Shown here in pieces: positions 1 through 8,807 of a stretch of DNA of 64,000 nucleotides (the stretch's first letter is position 1; each line of letters starts with the position of its first letter). The DNA comes from Rhizorhapis sp036570425 (lineage in GTDB: Bacteria; Pseudomonadota; Alphaproteobacteria; Sphingomonadales; Sphingomonadaceae). Where the stretch lies: contig DATCYF010000012.1 of NCBI GenBank assembly GCA_036570425.1, forward strand, positions 98,251 through 162,250. The letters run 5' to 3'. A program made the translations under genes and the position numbers. The notes under the pieces are model-generated. The model was not told the DNA's origin and did no database searches. It saw nothing but the letters and a program-made list of their open reading frames with translations.

Positions 1-622
1 CGTCGATCTTGCCGTAGCGGATGCCTTCGATCTCGATGCCTTCGATCAAATCCTCAAGCTGGGCTTGGCTGACTTCTCCGTAAGCGCGCGCGCGATAGGT
101 GCGCTCGACGCCAGTGGAGGGTAATTCCATCTGCCGCTTCAACCCGCCATCCGTCGTAAGAAGCAGCAGCCCTTCGGTATTCAGGTCAAGGCGACCGACG
201 GGCATGACCCGAGGCAGGTCGGCAGGCAGTTTGTCATAGATCGTCGGTCGGCCCTTTGGATCGCGCTCAGTCGTGAGCAGGCCGGTAGGCTTGTGATAGC
301 GGAACAGGCGGGCGGGCGCGGGTTCCTTCACTGGATTGCCGTCCACTGTGACGCCGTGAAGCGATTTCAGCAACGTGGCGGGCGTGGCGATGACTTCACC
401 ATCGCGGGCGATCCGCCCTTCAGCGATCATTCGCTCGATTTCCCGGCGTGAGGCAACCCCCGCACGCGCCAGCAGCTTGGCGATGCGATGTTCGCCTTTG
501 TCCGAATGCGTGCTGGCAGGGGAAGCAGGCGGCCGAGCACCCGGTTTGCGCACTGGCTTCGGGCGGCGCGACAAGGCGGACCGGGGTGCTTTGCGGCCGG
601 GGCTGTCGTTCTTCTGCGGCAA
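1..622 (-). CDS. Pseudouridine synthase, RsuA/RluB family (3' end off window)
   Basis: Isomerises a specific uridine of rRNA to pseudouridine; the family includes RluB (23S) and RsuA (16S). Reading the complement, a basic N-terminal tail is followed by an S4-like RNA-binding segment (KLLARAGVASRRE), then the catalytic region with GRLDLNTEGLLLL, whose Asp is the family nucleophile, and the VERTYRARAYG motif. The C-terminus lies beyond base 1. The start is a TTG at 622: an in-frame TAG lies just upstream at 629-631, no ATG lies between that stop and the S4 domain, and a purine-rich AAAGGAA Shine-Dalgarno (633-639 on the complement) is well spaced. Family membership is clear; RluB rather than RsuA is inference. 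Confidence 0.85.
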   Translation of the reverse strand, partial: MPQKNDSPGRKAPRSALSRRPKPVRKPGARPPASPASTHSDKGEHRIAKLLARAGVASRREIERMIAEGRIARDGEVIATPATLLKSLHGVTVDGNPVKEPAPARLFRYHKPTGLLTTERDPKGRPTIYDKLPADLPRVMPVGRLDLNTEGLLLLTTDGGLKRQMELPSTGVERTYRARAYGEVSQAQLEDLIEGIEIEGIRYGKID

Positions 623-753
623 AAGAAACTATTCCTTTCTTGCGCGAAACCAAACCGGCCGACAATGGCGAACAACCATTTACCGAGGCGGTAGCGATCT
701 TTTTTTGAGCTGGCGCGTTTCTGGACTGATGGCGCAAAGGAAACGAGACGGCA

Positions 754-1173
754 ATGTTTTTCGGACATGGCAAGCGAGTCATTGGCAAAATATTGATCGT
801 CGAAGACGAACCTCTGGTCGCATTCGAAAATGAGCATGTGTTGACTCATGCCGGATATGAAGTCGTCGACACGGTGAATTGCTGTTCACACGCTGAACTT
901 GCGATCAGAAGCACGAAGGTCGATCTCGTCGTGACCGACATTCGGTTGACCGGGACACGCAGCGGCATTGATGTGGCGCAAATGGCGCATGATCGTGGCA
1001 TGGCCGTCCTGTTCGCCACTGCTTTTTGTCCGGCGGAGGCCAGGCATCTTGCGATCGGCTGCCTCGCCAAGCCCTTTGCCCAACGGGACCTCTTGACGGC
1101 CATCGAAGTGGCGGATGCCATATTGCGCGGCGAAAAGCCGGGCCGCGTGCCACGCGTCCTGACGCTTTTCTGA
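754..1173 (+). CDS. Stand-alone response regulator receiver protein
   Basis: A single receiver domain of 139 residues with no output domain, so it probably acts by protein contact or in a phosphorelay. Visible receiver features are the acidic pair in ILIVEDEP (residues 13-20), the phospho-acceptor Asp62 in VVTDIRL, and the conserved Lys in CLAKPF near the C-terminus. The ATG at 754 follows AAGGAAACG. It lies divergent from the pseudouridine synthase and just ahead of the AmpG-like gene, with no obvious partner kinase adjacent. Resembles CheY-like regulators common in sphingomonads; the pathway is unknown. Confidence 0.85.
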   Translation: MFFGHGKRVIGKILIVEDEPLVAFENEHVLTHAGYEVVDTVNCCSHAELAIRSTKVDLVVTDIRLTGTRSGIDVAQMAHDRGMAVLFATAFCPAEARHLAIGCLAKPFAQRDLLTAIEVADAILRGEKPGRVPRVLTLF

Positions 1174-1244
1174 TCTGGAAGGCTATTCAAGACCGCAAAT
1201 TTCTATAGGTTCGCCCGCAATCACGCAGTGGAGGACTGAAGAAT

Positions 1245-2579
1245 ATGGAGGCGGCGCAGGACGTAAAGGGCTGGCGCATGGTTTTGCCGGAAGGCATGCG
1301 GCCCTACACGGAAGCTGCGCCACTGGCCGCGTTCTTTCTCGGTATATCGTCGGGCTTTCCCTATGCCATGATCGGTGCGACGCTGACCACTCGGCTGGCG
1401 CAGGATGGCATTGACAAGAAAGCGGTCACAGCCTTTTCGCTCGCCTTTCTGGTTTATAATCTGAAATGGCTTTGGGCCTGGGTGGTGGACGGGGTGCATA
1501 TCCCGTTGCTGGGGCGGTTGGGGCAGCGGGTTTCGTGGCTGATCCTTGCGGGCCTTTTCGTGATGGCGGCAGTGGCGAATCTCGCCCTTGTCGATCCGCA
1601 GTCCAGTCTTCTTCAGACGGCCTATGCCGCAGTGCTGGTCGGCCTTGCCGGGGCGACATTCGATATCGTGATCGACGCTTATCGCATCGAATTGCTGAAA
1701 CCCCGGCAACTGGGCGTGGGCTCCGGCATGTCGCAATATGGCTGGCGCATCGGATCGGTGGCGGCTGGCGCACTGGCGTTGGTGCTTGCCGCGCGCGTAG
1801 GATGGCAGGCAGCTTATCTCGCCTGCGCCGTATTCGCACTGCCTGCCATGCTGACGGGCCTCGTCATGGGGGAGCCGGAACGGCACAAGGAGGTCAGCCA
1901 AAAACGCGGCATGGCCGAAGTCATGCAGTCCATCACCGGGCCGCTTCTCGAATTCTTCAGGCGTCGGGGGGCATTTTTGGTGCTGCTCTTCATCCTGCTT
2001 CACAAGATCGGCGACACCCTGGCGAACCTGACCTTTCGCCTGCTGTTCGATGACCTGGGATACACCAATGACGAAATCGCCATTTACGATGTCGGGCTGG
2101 GTTTCTGGGCCTATCTGATCGGCATCTTCATCGGCGGCATTCTCTATTCGCGCATGGGGATGAAACGGTCTGTGCTGCTCAGTCTGGTGCTGATGGCTGT
2201 TTCCAATTTCAGCTTCGCCTTGCTTGCGGCGGCGGGCCACAGCAATTGGGGCATGGCAGGCGCTATCGGTTTTGAAAATTTCGCGAGCGGAGTGGGTGGA
2301 GTCACTGTGGTCGCTTATTTCTCCGCCTTGTGCGACCTGCGCTTTACTGCCTCGCAATATGCCCTGATCTCAGCGGCGGCGAGCGTCGTGGGGCGCTTCC
2401 TGACGGGCACCTCGGCGGGCGCGCTCATCGAAGTGTTCGGTTATGTCAATTTTTACCTGCTCACGACATTTGCGGCTGTGCCGGGCATCATACTCTTCTG
2501 GTTGATGATGCGCGCCGGGTTAATCGATAGCTCAGTCGGCAGCGCAGGGACCGAGAATGGAGATGGAGAAACCACCTGA
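1245..2579 (+). CDS. AmpG-like MFS permease
   Basis: A 444-residue inner-membrane protein with about twelve hydrophobic segments, resembling the AmpG/AT-1 branch of the major facilitator superfamily. AmpG imports anhydromuropeptides for cell-wall recycling. The N-terminal segment (AAFFLGISSGFPYAM) and the following lysine- and tryptophan-containing helix (YNLKWLWAWVVD) are typical of this branch. The ATG at 1245 follows GGAGGACTGAAGA. It ends three bases before the convergent trmFO gene. Substrate is inferred from the family; it could be a related transporter without a recycling role. Confidence 0.8.
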   Translation: MEAAQDVKGWRMVLPEGMRPYTEAAPLAAFFLGISSGFPYAMIGATLTTRLAQDGIDKKAVTAFSLAFLVYNLKWLWAWVVDGVHIPLLGRLGQRVSWLILAGLFVMAAVANLALVDPQSSLLQTAYAAVLVGLAGATFDIVIDAYRIELLKPRQLGVGSGMSQYGWRIGSVAAGALALVLAARVGWQAAYLACAVFALPAMLTGLVMGEPERHKEVSQKRGMAEVMQSITGPLLEFFRRRGAFLVLLFILLHKIGDTLANLTFRLLFDDLGYTNDEIAIYDVGLGFWAYLIGIFIGGILYSRMGMKRSVLLSLVLMAVSNFSFALLAAAGHSNWGMAGAIGFENFASGVGGVTVVAYFSALCDLRFTASQYALISAAASVVGRFLTGTSAGALIEVFGYVNFYLLTTFAAVPGIILFWLMMRAGLIDSSVGSAGTENGDGETT

Positions 2580-2582
2580 AAA

Positions 2583-3917
2583 TCAGGCGACTTCTGCAAT
2601 CCATTGTTCAAGATCCATCCGGGCCCGGGCCGTCATCGCTTCCTTCCGCTGCTTCTTGTGCACCTTGGCATCCATAGGCGGAAACAGGCCGAAATTGACA
2701 TTCATCGGCTGATAATTATCGGCCTCGGCGTCGCCTGTTATATGCCCGAGCAACGCGCCCAGCGCGGTTGATGGCGGCGGCGGGGCGATGCTGCGCCCGG
2801 CAAGCTCAGCCGCGGCAAATCGACCAGCCAAAAGCCCGACGGCTGAGCTTTCCACATAACCTTCGCAGCCGGTGATCTGCCCGGCAAAACGGATATGCGA
2901 TGCGGTGTTCAGTCGCAGTTGTCGATCAAGCAGCTTGGGCGACTGGATGAAGGTGTTGCGATGTAGCCCGCCCAACCGGGCAAACTCGGCATTCTGGAGG
3001 CCCGGAATCGTTCGGAACAGTTCGACCTGAGCGGCATGTTTCAGCTTGGTCTGAAACCCGACCATGTTCCAGAGCGTGCCCAGCGCATTGTCCTGCCGAA
3101 GCTGCACCACGGCATGGGGCCAACGCCCGGTGCGGGGGTTATCCAGTCCAACCGGCTTCATGGGGCCATAGCGCAGCGTGTCCACCCCGCGCGACGCCAT
3201 TACCTCTATGGGCATGCAGCCCTCGAAATAAGGCGTGTCCTTTTCCCATTGCTTGAACTCAGTCTTGTCGCCATCCAGCAATCCCTGATGGAAGGCAAGA
3301 TATTGCTCCTTGGTCATGGGGCAATTGATATAATCCTTGCCATCGCCCTCCGGGCCGACCTTGTCCCAGCGGCTTGCCATCCAGCAAATGTCCATGTCGA
3401 TGCTGTCGCGATAGACGATAGGCGCAATGGCATCGAAAAAGGCGAGCGCTTCCTTTCCGGTGGCTGCGCCGATGCTTTCCGCAAGGCTCATGGCCGTAAG
3501 GGGGCCGGTCGCCACAATCGTCATTCCGGTATGGGGCAGCGCATCGATCCGTTCCCTCACGATGTCGACATTGGGATGTTCGGCAAGCGCACGCGTCACG
3601 CCTTGCGAAAAAACGTCGCGATCGACCGCCAGCGCTGATCCGGCGGGCACTTTGGCCTTGTCCGCCTGCGTCATGATGAGCGATCCCATCGCGCGCATTT
3701 CCGCATGAAGCAGGCCAACCGCATTGCGCTCCGCATCGTCGGAGCGGAAACTGTTGGAACAGACCATCTCGGCCAGTCCCTCCGTTTGATGCGCGGGCGT
3801 CATGTCCCCGCCGCCCCGCATTTCCGATAGCCGCACTTGCACGCCCGCCTGCGCCAACTGCCATGCCGCTTCGGACCCGGCGAGCCCGCCGCCGATAATG
3901 TGAACCTGATATGTCAT
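2583..3917 (-). CDS. trmFO: Methylenetetrahydrofolate-tRNA-(uracil-5-)-methyltransferase
   Basis: Forms 5-methyluridine at position 54 of tRNA using methylenetetrahydrofolate and FADH2. The protein opens with an FAD-binding IIGGGLAGSEAAW (residues 7-19) and has Cys53 in MVCSNSFRSD, the position of the catalytic cysteine in the family. It is 444 residues, a normal length. The open frame continues upstream to 4136, but the extra 73 residues are not family-like and overlap the divergent neighbour, so the start is placed at 3917 where the FAD domain begins. Confidence 0.95.
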   Translation of the reverse strand: MTYQVHIIGGGLAGSEAAWQLAQAGVQVRLSEMRGGGDMTPAHQTEGLAEMVCSNSFRSDDAERNAVGLLHAEMRAMGSLIMTQADKAKVPAGSALAVDRDVFSQGVTRALAEHPNVDIVRERIDALPHTGMTIVATGPLTAMSLAESIGAATGKEALAFFDAIAPIVYRDSIDMDICWMASRWDKVGPEGDGKDYINCPMTKEQYLAFHQGLLDGDKTEFKQWEKDTPYFEGCMPIEVMASRGVDTLRYGPMKPVGLDNPRTGRWPHAVVQLRQDNALGTLWNMVGFQTKLKHAAQVELFRTIPGLQNAEFARLGGLHRNTFIQSPKLLDRQLRLNTASHIRFAGQITGCEGYVESSAVGLLAGRFAAAELAGRSIAPPPPSTALGALLGHITGDAEADNYQPMNVNFGLFPPMDAKVHKKQRKEAMTARARMDLEQWIAEVA

Positions 3918-4008
3918 GGGCGTCCAGATAGACTTTGCGGGGCGGATGGCAAGCGCTAGCCTTGCGTTCCTTACGAACCAGGACCCCCTGGACTCGAACG
4001 TATGTCTC

Positions 4009-4031
4009 TCGACTTCGCTCGACACGAACGG
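4009..4031. repeat. Intergenic repeat copy 1 (CTTCGCTCGACACGAACGG core)
   Basis: A 19-base core at 4013-4031, CTTCGCTCGACACGAACGG, is identical to bases 27272-27290 in another intergenic gap. Both are flanked by TCTCGAC-type sequence. It is probably a short dispersed palindromic element of the host genome lying between trmFO and the Tam41-like gene. Confidence 0.6.
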
Positions 4032-4064
4032 CCCCCATGAGCTAGCAAGATTTTTCCCACTGGC

Positions 4065-5039
4065 ATGTCGCAAATCGACCAGCAGCAGTTCAAGCGCAGC
4101 AATGATACATCCTTCATGATGAAATCCGATCCCCATCCCCTTTCAGATCTCGTCGCAGCGGAACTCGCTGAACCGGTCGATCCGCGCGTGTCGGCAATGG
4201 CGGCGGCGTTGGCCGCGCATTATGGGGACGCCTCGCGGGCAGTGCTCTTTTATGGCTCTTGTCTGCGCATGCGTGAGCTTGAGGGGTTGATGCTCGATTT
4301 CTATCTGATCGTGTCGGATTACCGGGCCGCCTATGGAAAAAGGTGGCTGGCGACGGCGAACCGGTTGATTCCACCCAATGTCTTCCCTTTCGCCCATGAA
4401 GGATTGGCCGCCAAATATGCGGTTCTGAGCGAAGCCGATTTCGCACGGTTGAACACGCAGGCGGCCGATAATGTTTCGGTCTGGGCCCGGTTCGCCCAAC
4501 CAGCCCGCCTGGTCTGGGCAGCCAGCGATGCGGCCCGAATGACAGCAGTCGGCGCCGTGGCGCAGGCTGCGCCAACCTTGTTGTCATTAGCCGCGCCCGC
4601 AGCGCAGAAGGTGGAGGGGCAGGAGGATGGTCTGCATCTCTGGCGCGCGGGATTTGGGCTGACCTATAATGCGGAATTACGGGCAGAGCGGAAGGAGAGG
4701 GCGGGTTCCATCGTTGATGCCGATGTGCAGCGCTATCGCCGCTTTACTGGCCCTGCTCTGGCCGCGGCAGGTCTGGAGCCGCTGCCTGATTTCTCATCCG
4801 AGGAGATCGCGTCCAACGCGCGGCGCTGGCGCATTCTGCAACAGCGCGGCAAACGGCTGACTGTGCTGCGGCTCGCCAAGGCCAGCTTCACCTTTGCGGG
4901 CGGGATCGACTATCTGGCCTGGAAGATAAACCGGCACGCGGGAACTGCGATTGTCTTGAAACCATGGCAGCGACGCTGGCCGCTGTTGGGGGCACTCAGC
5001 CTGCTGCCTCGACTGCTTTCCGGCGGGGCGATCCGTTGA
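4065..5039 (+). CDS. Tam41-like nucleotidyltransferase (putative CDP-lipid synthase)
   Basis: A 324-residue soluble protein resembling Tam41, the mitochondrial CDP-diacylglycerol synthase with a nucleotidyltransferase fold. The recognisable parts are FYGS at residues 62-65 followed by MLDF with Asp78 (the GS..D metal-binding pattern), PPNVFPF, and AAKYAVLSEADF. A role in activating a lipid phosphate with CTP is inferred. It lies near spt, acp and a ceramide-reductase-like gene, so the substrate might be a sphingolipid intermediate. The start is uncertain: ATGs at 4065, 4116 and 4119 are in frame and none has a strong Shine-Dalgarno. Its last 44 bases overlap the convergent histidine kinase gene. 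Confidence 0.65.
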   Translation: MSQIDQQQFKRSNDTSFMMKSDPHPLSDLVAAELAEPVDPRVSAMAAALAAHYGDASRAVLFYGSCLRMRELEGLMLDFYLIVSDYRAAYGKRWLATANRLIPPNVFPFAHEGLAAKYAVLSEADFARLNTQAADNVSVWARFAQPARLVWAASDAARMTAVGAVAQAAPTLLSLAAPAAQKVEGQEDGLHLWRAGFGLTYNAELRAERKERAGSIVDADVQRYRRFTGPALAAAGLEPLPDFSSEEIASNARRWRILQQRGKRLTVLRLAKASFTFAGGIDYLAWKINRHAGTAIVLKPWQRRWPLLGALSLLPRLLSGGAIR

Positions 5040-7032
5040 TGCCGGTAGCTCTTTCCGCAAGAGCATGGTCGATGGCCGCTGACAAAGCGCTCATGGTGTA
5101 GGGCTTTCGCAACACCTCGCAGCCCGCGAACATGGCGGCATCGTCTATGTCCCCAGCAAATCCGGTGACGAACAGAACCGGAATATCGGGGTGGGAATGG
5201 CGAAGCATTGCCGCCATTTCCGGGCCGGTCATGTCGGGTATCAGAACGTCGGAAATGATGAGGCCGATGCGTTCATGTTCCGCCAGCAGGCTGGCCGCTT
5301 TTGATGGATGATCGCAAGCGACGGGATGATGGCCCAATTCGATGACCGCGTCGAATGTCGCGGACAATACGCGGGGATCGTCCTCCACAATCAATATTTC
5401 GGCACCCGTAACGTTCTGTTCGGCCCGTTTCGCCATATCCACGTGGGCTGAGGTAGTTTCCCTTCGGTCTTCCGCTCCGTACCGGGGAAGGTAGAGGAGA
5501 ACTTCAGTGCCTTTGCCAGGATGAGACAGGATCTGGATCTCGCCACGAGACTGACCGATGAATCCGAAAATCTGGCTAAGGCCAAGGCCTGTGCCCTTGC
5601 CGACTGGCTTGGTCGTGAAAAAGGGTTCGAAAACGCGGGAAAGAATTTCCGGAGGCATTCCAACGCCCGTGTCCTTGATGGACAGCACTACATAATCGCC
5701 GGCCTCCGACTCCCCGATTTCATGGTGCTCAAGATATCTTTGCCCGGTGGAGATGGTGAGCGTTCCCTTGCCGTCCATGGCGTCCCGGGCATTGACGGCA
5801 AGATTCAACATGGCGTTTTCAAGCTGATGGCGGTCGACCCATATCTTCCAGCCCTTCGACCCGGCGACCGTTTCGACGCGGATCTGGTCGCCGATGGTGC
5901 GGTCGATCAGTTCGATCATGCCATGAACCAGAGTGTCCGGATCAAGACTTTCGGGCAGCAGCGGCTCCGAGCGCGCGAAGGCGAGCAGGCGGCGGGTCAG
6001 CGCCGAAGCCCGGTTTGCCCCTTCCATGGCATTGGCAATGTGCCGTTCGGCATGAGCGGGGTCCTGATGCAGCTTCCGCCTTGCCAATTCCAGGCCGCCG
6101 ACCACCACGGCCAGCATGTTATTGAAGTCATGCGCGATGCCGCCGGTCAGTTGTCCCACTGCCTCCATCTTTTGCATCTGGCGCAGGCTTTCTTCCGCAT
6201 GCGCGCGTTCCGCTGCTTCCTGTTGCAGGCGTTCGTTGGCGTCTTTTAATTCCAATGTTCGCTCGGTTACGGCGGCCTCCAGGTCGTCCGCGCGCAAGGA
6301 TTCGGCCTCTGCCAGACGGCTGGCGGAGCGCCGATCGGACAGGGCTGCGTTCGCTGCCCAGCCCATTCCGAGGGCGCCAACCAATATGATCAGGCCGAAG
6401 ATGCTGTAGGTGGTGGAAAGATTGTCGGATCGTGTTTGTGATGCACTTACCGCTGCGCTGCGCTTTTCCAGAACGGCTTCTTCGCCTTCGATAACCTGAT
6501 CGAGCAGAGACGTAATCCGCTTCAGGCTTTCGGCCTTTCCAGCCTGGTGAAAGCGCGCCAGGGACCCCATTTTCTGATCATAGCTGGTGCGCAGCGCAAT
6601 GTCGTCGAGCTCACGCCCGCGTTCCCTGTAGGCCAGCCGTAATTGCGCAACCAATGCCTTTTGCGGCGGGCTGTCCCGGACCTGACGCGCCAACAATTCG
6701 AGTTGCAGACCCGCGCGCCGCCATTCGGACTGATAAAGGCGTCCGACATCCTTGTCAGTGCTGATGACATAGCGCGCGAGGATATATTCGGCACGCGCGA
6801 TCGTTGCGTCTGCCGCTCTGGCTATGTTCATTACAAGGAAACTATGCCGTTGGGACGCGAGCGCCTCGTCCCGTTCCCGTCCGGCCTGCGACACGAAATA
6901 GAGAAGGGCGGCAAGAGCAAGCGACAGCGCTGCCGCAAAGAACAACGGCAGGAACCGTCCCAGGTCGCTCCACGGACGGATATTCGGTTCGTCTGCAAAA
7001 ATAGCTCGGCCCTCCGGCTTTGCGATCAGCAT
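4996..7032 (-). CDS. Hybrid sensor histidine kinase with CHASE3-like sensor and receiver
   Basis: A 678-residue membrane kinase. Order of parts: a transmembrane helix near residues 28-48, a helical periplasmic region resembling CHASE3, a second membrane helix near residue 215, a coiled linker, the HisKA phospho-acceptor GIAHDFNNMLAV, an HATPase domain with NLAVNARDAM and GTGLGLSQIFGF, and a C-terminal receiver with Asp in LIISDVLIPDMTG. It is single-gene, between the Tam41-like gene (convergent, 44-base overlap) and spt (same strand, 54 bases upstream). The signal is unknown. Confidence 0.9.
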   Translation of the reverse strand: MLIAKPEGRAIFADEPNIRPWSDLGRFLPLFFAAALSLALAALLYFVSQAGRERDEALASQRHSFLVMNIARAADATIARAEYILARYVISTDKDVGRLYQSEWRRAGLQLELLARQVRDSPPQKALVAQLRLAYRERGRELDDIALRTSYDQKMGSLARFHQAGKAESLKRITSLLDQVIEGEEAVLEKRSAAVSASQTRSDNLSTTYSIFGLIILVGALGMGWAANAALSDRRSASRLAEAESLRADDLEAAVTERTLELKDANERLQQEAAERAHAEESLRQMQKMEAVGQLTGGIAHDFNNMLAVVVGGLELARRKLHQDPAHAERHIANAMEGANRASALTRRLLAFARSEPLLPESLDPDTLVHGMIELIDRTIGDQIRVETVAGSKGWKIWVDRHQLENAMLNLAVNARDAMDGKGTLTISTGQRYLEHHEIGESEAGDYVVLSIKDTGVGMPPEILSRVFEPFFTTKPVGKGTGLGLSQIFGFIGQSRGEIQILSHPGKGTEVLLYLPRYGAEDRRETTSAHVDMAKRAEQNVTGAEILIVEDDPRVLSATFDAVIELGHHPVACDHPSKAASLLAEHERIGLIISDVLIPDMTGPEMAAMLRHSHPDIPVLFVTGFAGDIDDAAMFAGCEVLRKPYTMSALSAAIDHALAERATGINGSPRRKAVEAAG

Positions 7033-7086
7033 AGCTGATGAGACGACTCGTGCAAAGATATCGTTTTGTCGTGCGCTTAGGCTGTT

Positions 7087-8298
7087 TTATCCGATGCAGC
7101 CCACCGCGCGTCCAGCCGCCGCAAACATTTCCAATATCTGTCCCACCTGCTCACTGGAATGTTCCGCACAAAGCGAGCAGCGCAGCAAATAGGTTCCTGA
7201 TGGTGTTGCAGGCGGACGGGCCATGTTGACGTATAGTCCGAGTTCCAGCAACGCCTGCCACATCGCGACTGCCTGCGCCTGATCAGTCAGGATAACAGCA
7301 ATGATGGCCGACTGCGGCGTTTCGGTGCCCAGTTTGAATCCCAGATCGGTCAGGCCCTTGTGCAAACGGCGGCTGTTTTCCCACAGATGAGCACGCTTTT
7401 CGCCCGCATGCATCAGCTTGCGAATCGACACCGCCGCCGTCGCAACGACGCTGGGGGGCAGGGAGGCGGTGAAGACATAAGGCCGGCAAACCAGGCGCAG
7501 CACGTCGAATTTCGGATGGTTCGAGACGCAAAACCCGCCAACTGTCCCGACCGATTTGGAGAAGGTCCCGACGACGAAATCAATATCGTCTTCGCAGCCC
7601 AGTTCCTCGAACACGCCGCGACCGTTCTTGCCGAAGAAGCCCATGCCATGGGCTTCGTCGCACAGGATCATAGTATTGGGGTGCTTCTTTACCGCTGCCA
7701 CCATGGCGGGCAGGGGAGCGATATCGCCCAGCATCGAATAGACGCCCTCCAACACCACCAGTTTTTGAGCATCGGCAGGAAGACGGCCGAGGCGCTTGTC
7801 CAGGTCCTCCACGCTATTGTGCCTGAACCGCACGATCTCCGCATTGCCCAATGCGCAGCCATCATAAATGGACGCATGGCTATCGGCATCCAGCACGACA
7901 TAGTCGCCCTTGCCCGCAAGCGTGGAGATCATGCCCAGATTGGCTTGATAGCCGGTCGAAAAGACCATGGCATGATCCATGCCGTAAAAGTCCTTGAGCG
8001 CGTCCTCACATTCCCTATGGCCCTGATAAGTGCCGTTGAGAACGCGGCTGCCCGTCGTTCCCGATCCGAAATGGTCGAGCGCATCCTTGCCAGCCTGGAT
8101 CACATCGGGATCGAACGTCATGCCCATGTAATTGTAGGTTCCGAGCAGGATCGTTTCCTTGCCCTTTATGATAGCGAGGGTAGGCGATTTCACCTGATCC
8201 ATGACAATGGCGAAGGGATCGCGCACGCCCGTCGCGAGCAGGGCTTCGCGTTCGGCGATCAGTGGGTCGAATTTGGAAAAAAGATCAGTCATGTTCAT
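7087..8298 (-). CDS. spt: Serine palmitoyltransferase
   Basis: Pyridoxal-phosphate enzyme that condenses L-serine with palmitoyl-CoA to 3-ketodihydrosphingosine, the first step of sphingolipid synthesis. At 403 residues without a membrane anchor it matches the soluble bacterial (Sphingomonas-type) homodimer. LLGTYNYMGMTFDPDV, DADSHASIYDGC, DEAHGMGFFG and VGTFSKSVGTVGGF are characteristic; Lys248 in TFSKSVG is the expected PLP Schiff-base lysine. The downstream-strand order acp-spt, with a reductase-like gene upstream of acp, supports a sphingolipid locus. Other alpha-oxoamine synthases (KBL, BioF) are less likely given the SPT-specific sequence. Confidence 0.95.
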   Translation of the reverse strand: MNMTDLFSKFDPLIAEREALLATGVRDPFAIVMDQVKSPTLAIIKGKETILLGTYNYMGMTFDPDVIQAGKDALDHFGSGTTGSRVLNGTYQGHRECEDALKDFYGMDHAMVFSTGYQANLGMISTLAGKGDYVVLDADSHASIYDGCALGNAEIVRFRHNSVEDLDKRLGRLPADAQKLVVLEGVYSMLGDIAPLPAMVAAVKKHPNTMILCDEAHGMGFFGKNGRGVFEELGCEDDIDFVVGTFSKSVGTVGGFCVSNHPKFDVLRLVCRPYVFTASLPPSVVATAAVSIRKLMHAGEKRAHLWENSRRLHKGLTDLGFKLGTETPQSAIIAVILTDQAQAVAMWQALLELGLYVNMARPPATPSGTYLLRCSLCAEHSSEQVGQILEMFAAAGRAVGCIG

Positions 8299-8440
8299 GC
8301 CTATTAGAACCGTTTGTCCTGGGTAGCCGCCAGGCTCTTGGAAGGGACTTGTCGAAGAACCCGGCGCTCGGGACAGTGCTTCGCGATCCGCGCCCTCGGC
8401 GGGCTATCCCTGCCCGGCACGAGCGGCGAACGTGTAATGT

Positions 8441-8683
8441 TCAGCCCTTCAACTTCGCCACCGCGTCCACGAGCTGACCGACGGTCTCAATCTCCGCCTG
8501 CATGTTCATGGTGATGATGATGTCGAATTCATCCTCGATCGCAGCGACGAAATCCATGACCGTCAGGCTGTCCCACTCCAGATCGCCAGCGAACGTGGTC
8601 GCCTCAGTAAGGGCGATGTCCTTCTTGTTGAACGGCTCGATTTGCGCTGCGACGCTATCGAAAATGTCCTGCCGGTTATCCAT
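8441..8683 (-). CDS. Acyl carrier protein, probably sphingolipid-specific
   Basis: An 80-residue acidic protein with the phosphopantetheine attachment site at Ser39 in WDSLTVMDF, where classical ACPs read DSLD. The divergent sequence and position directly upstream of spt suggest an ACP dedicated to presenting the acyl chain to serine palmitoyltransferase rather than the fatty-acid synthase ACP. An AGGGAA Shine-Dalgarno precedes the ATG at 8683. Confidence 0.85.
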   Translation of the reverse strand: MDNRQDIFDSVAAQIEPFNKKDIALTEATTFAGDLEWDSLTVMDFVAAIEDEFDIIITMNMQAEIETVGQLVDAVAKLKG

Positions 8684-8807
8684 GCTTCAAATTCCCTATG
8701 TGCTGGCGCGGATGCTTGCCAACAGAAACGCTCCTTTGGCAAGTGAATAAGGCGCTAATCAGGCATGATCTTGCCCTAATATGTGAACGGCGGGCCAATG
8801 ATCGCGT

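Noticed and set aside
1221..2357. Long minus-strand open frame opposite the AmpG-like gene
   Set aside because: Composition (His/Arg/Gln-rich) is typical of the antisense of a GC-rich coding region; the plus-strand protein is clearly a membrane transporter.
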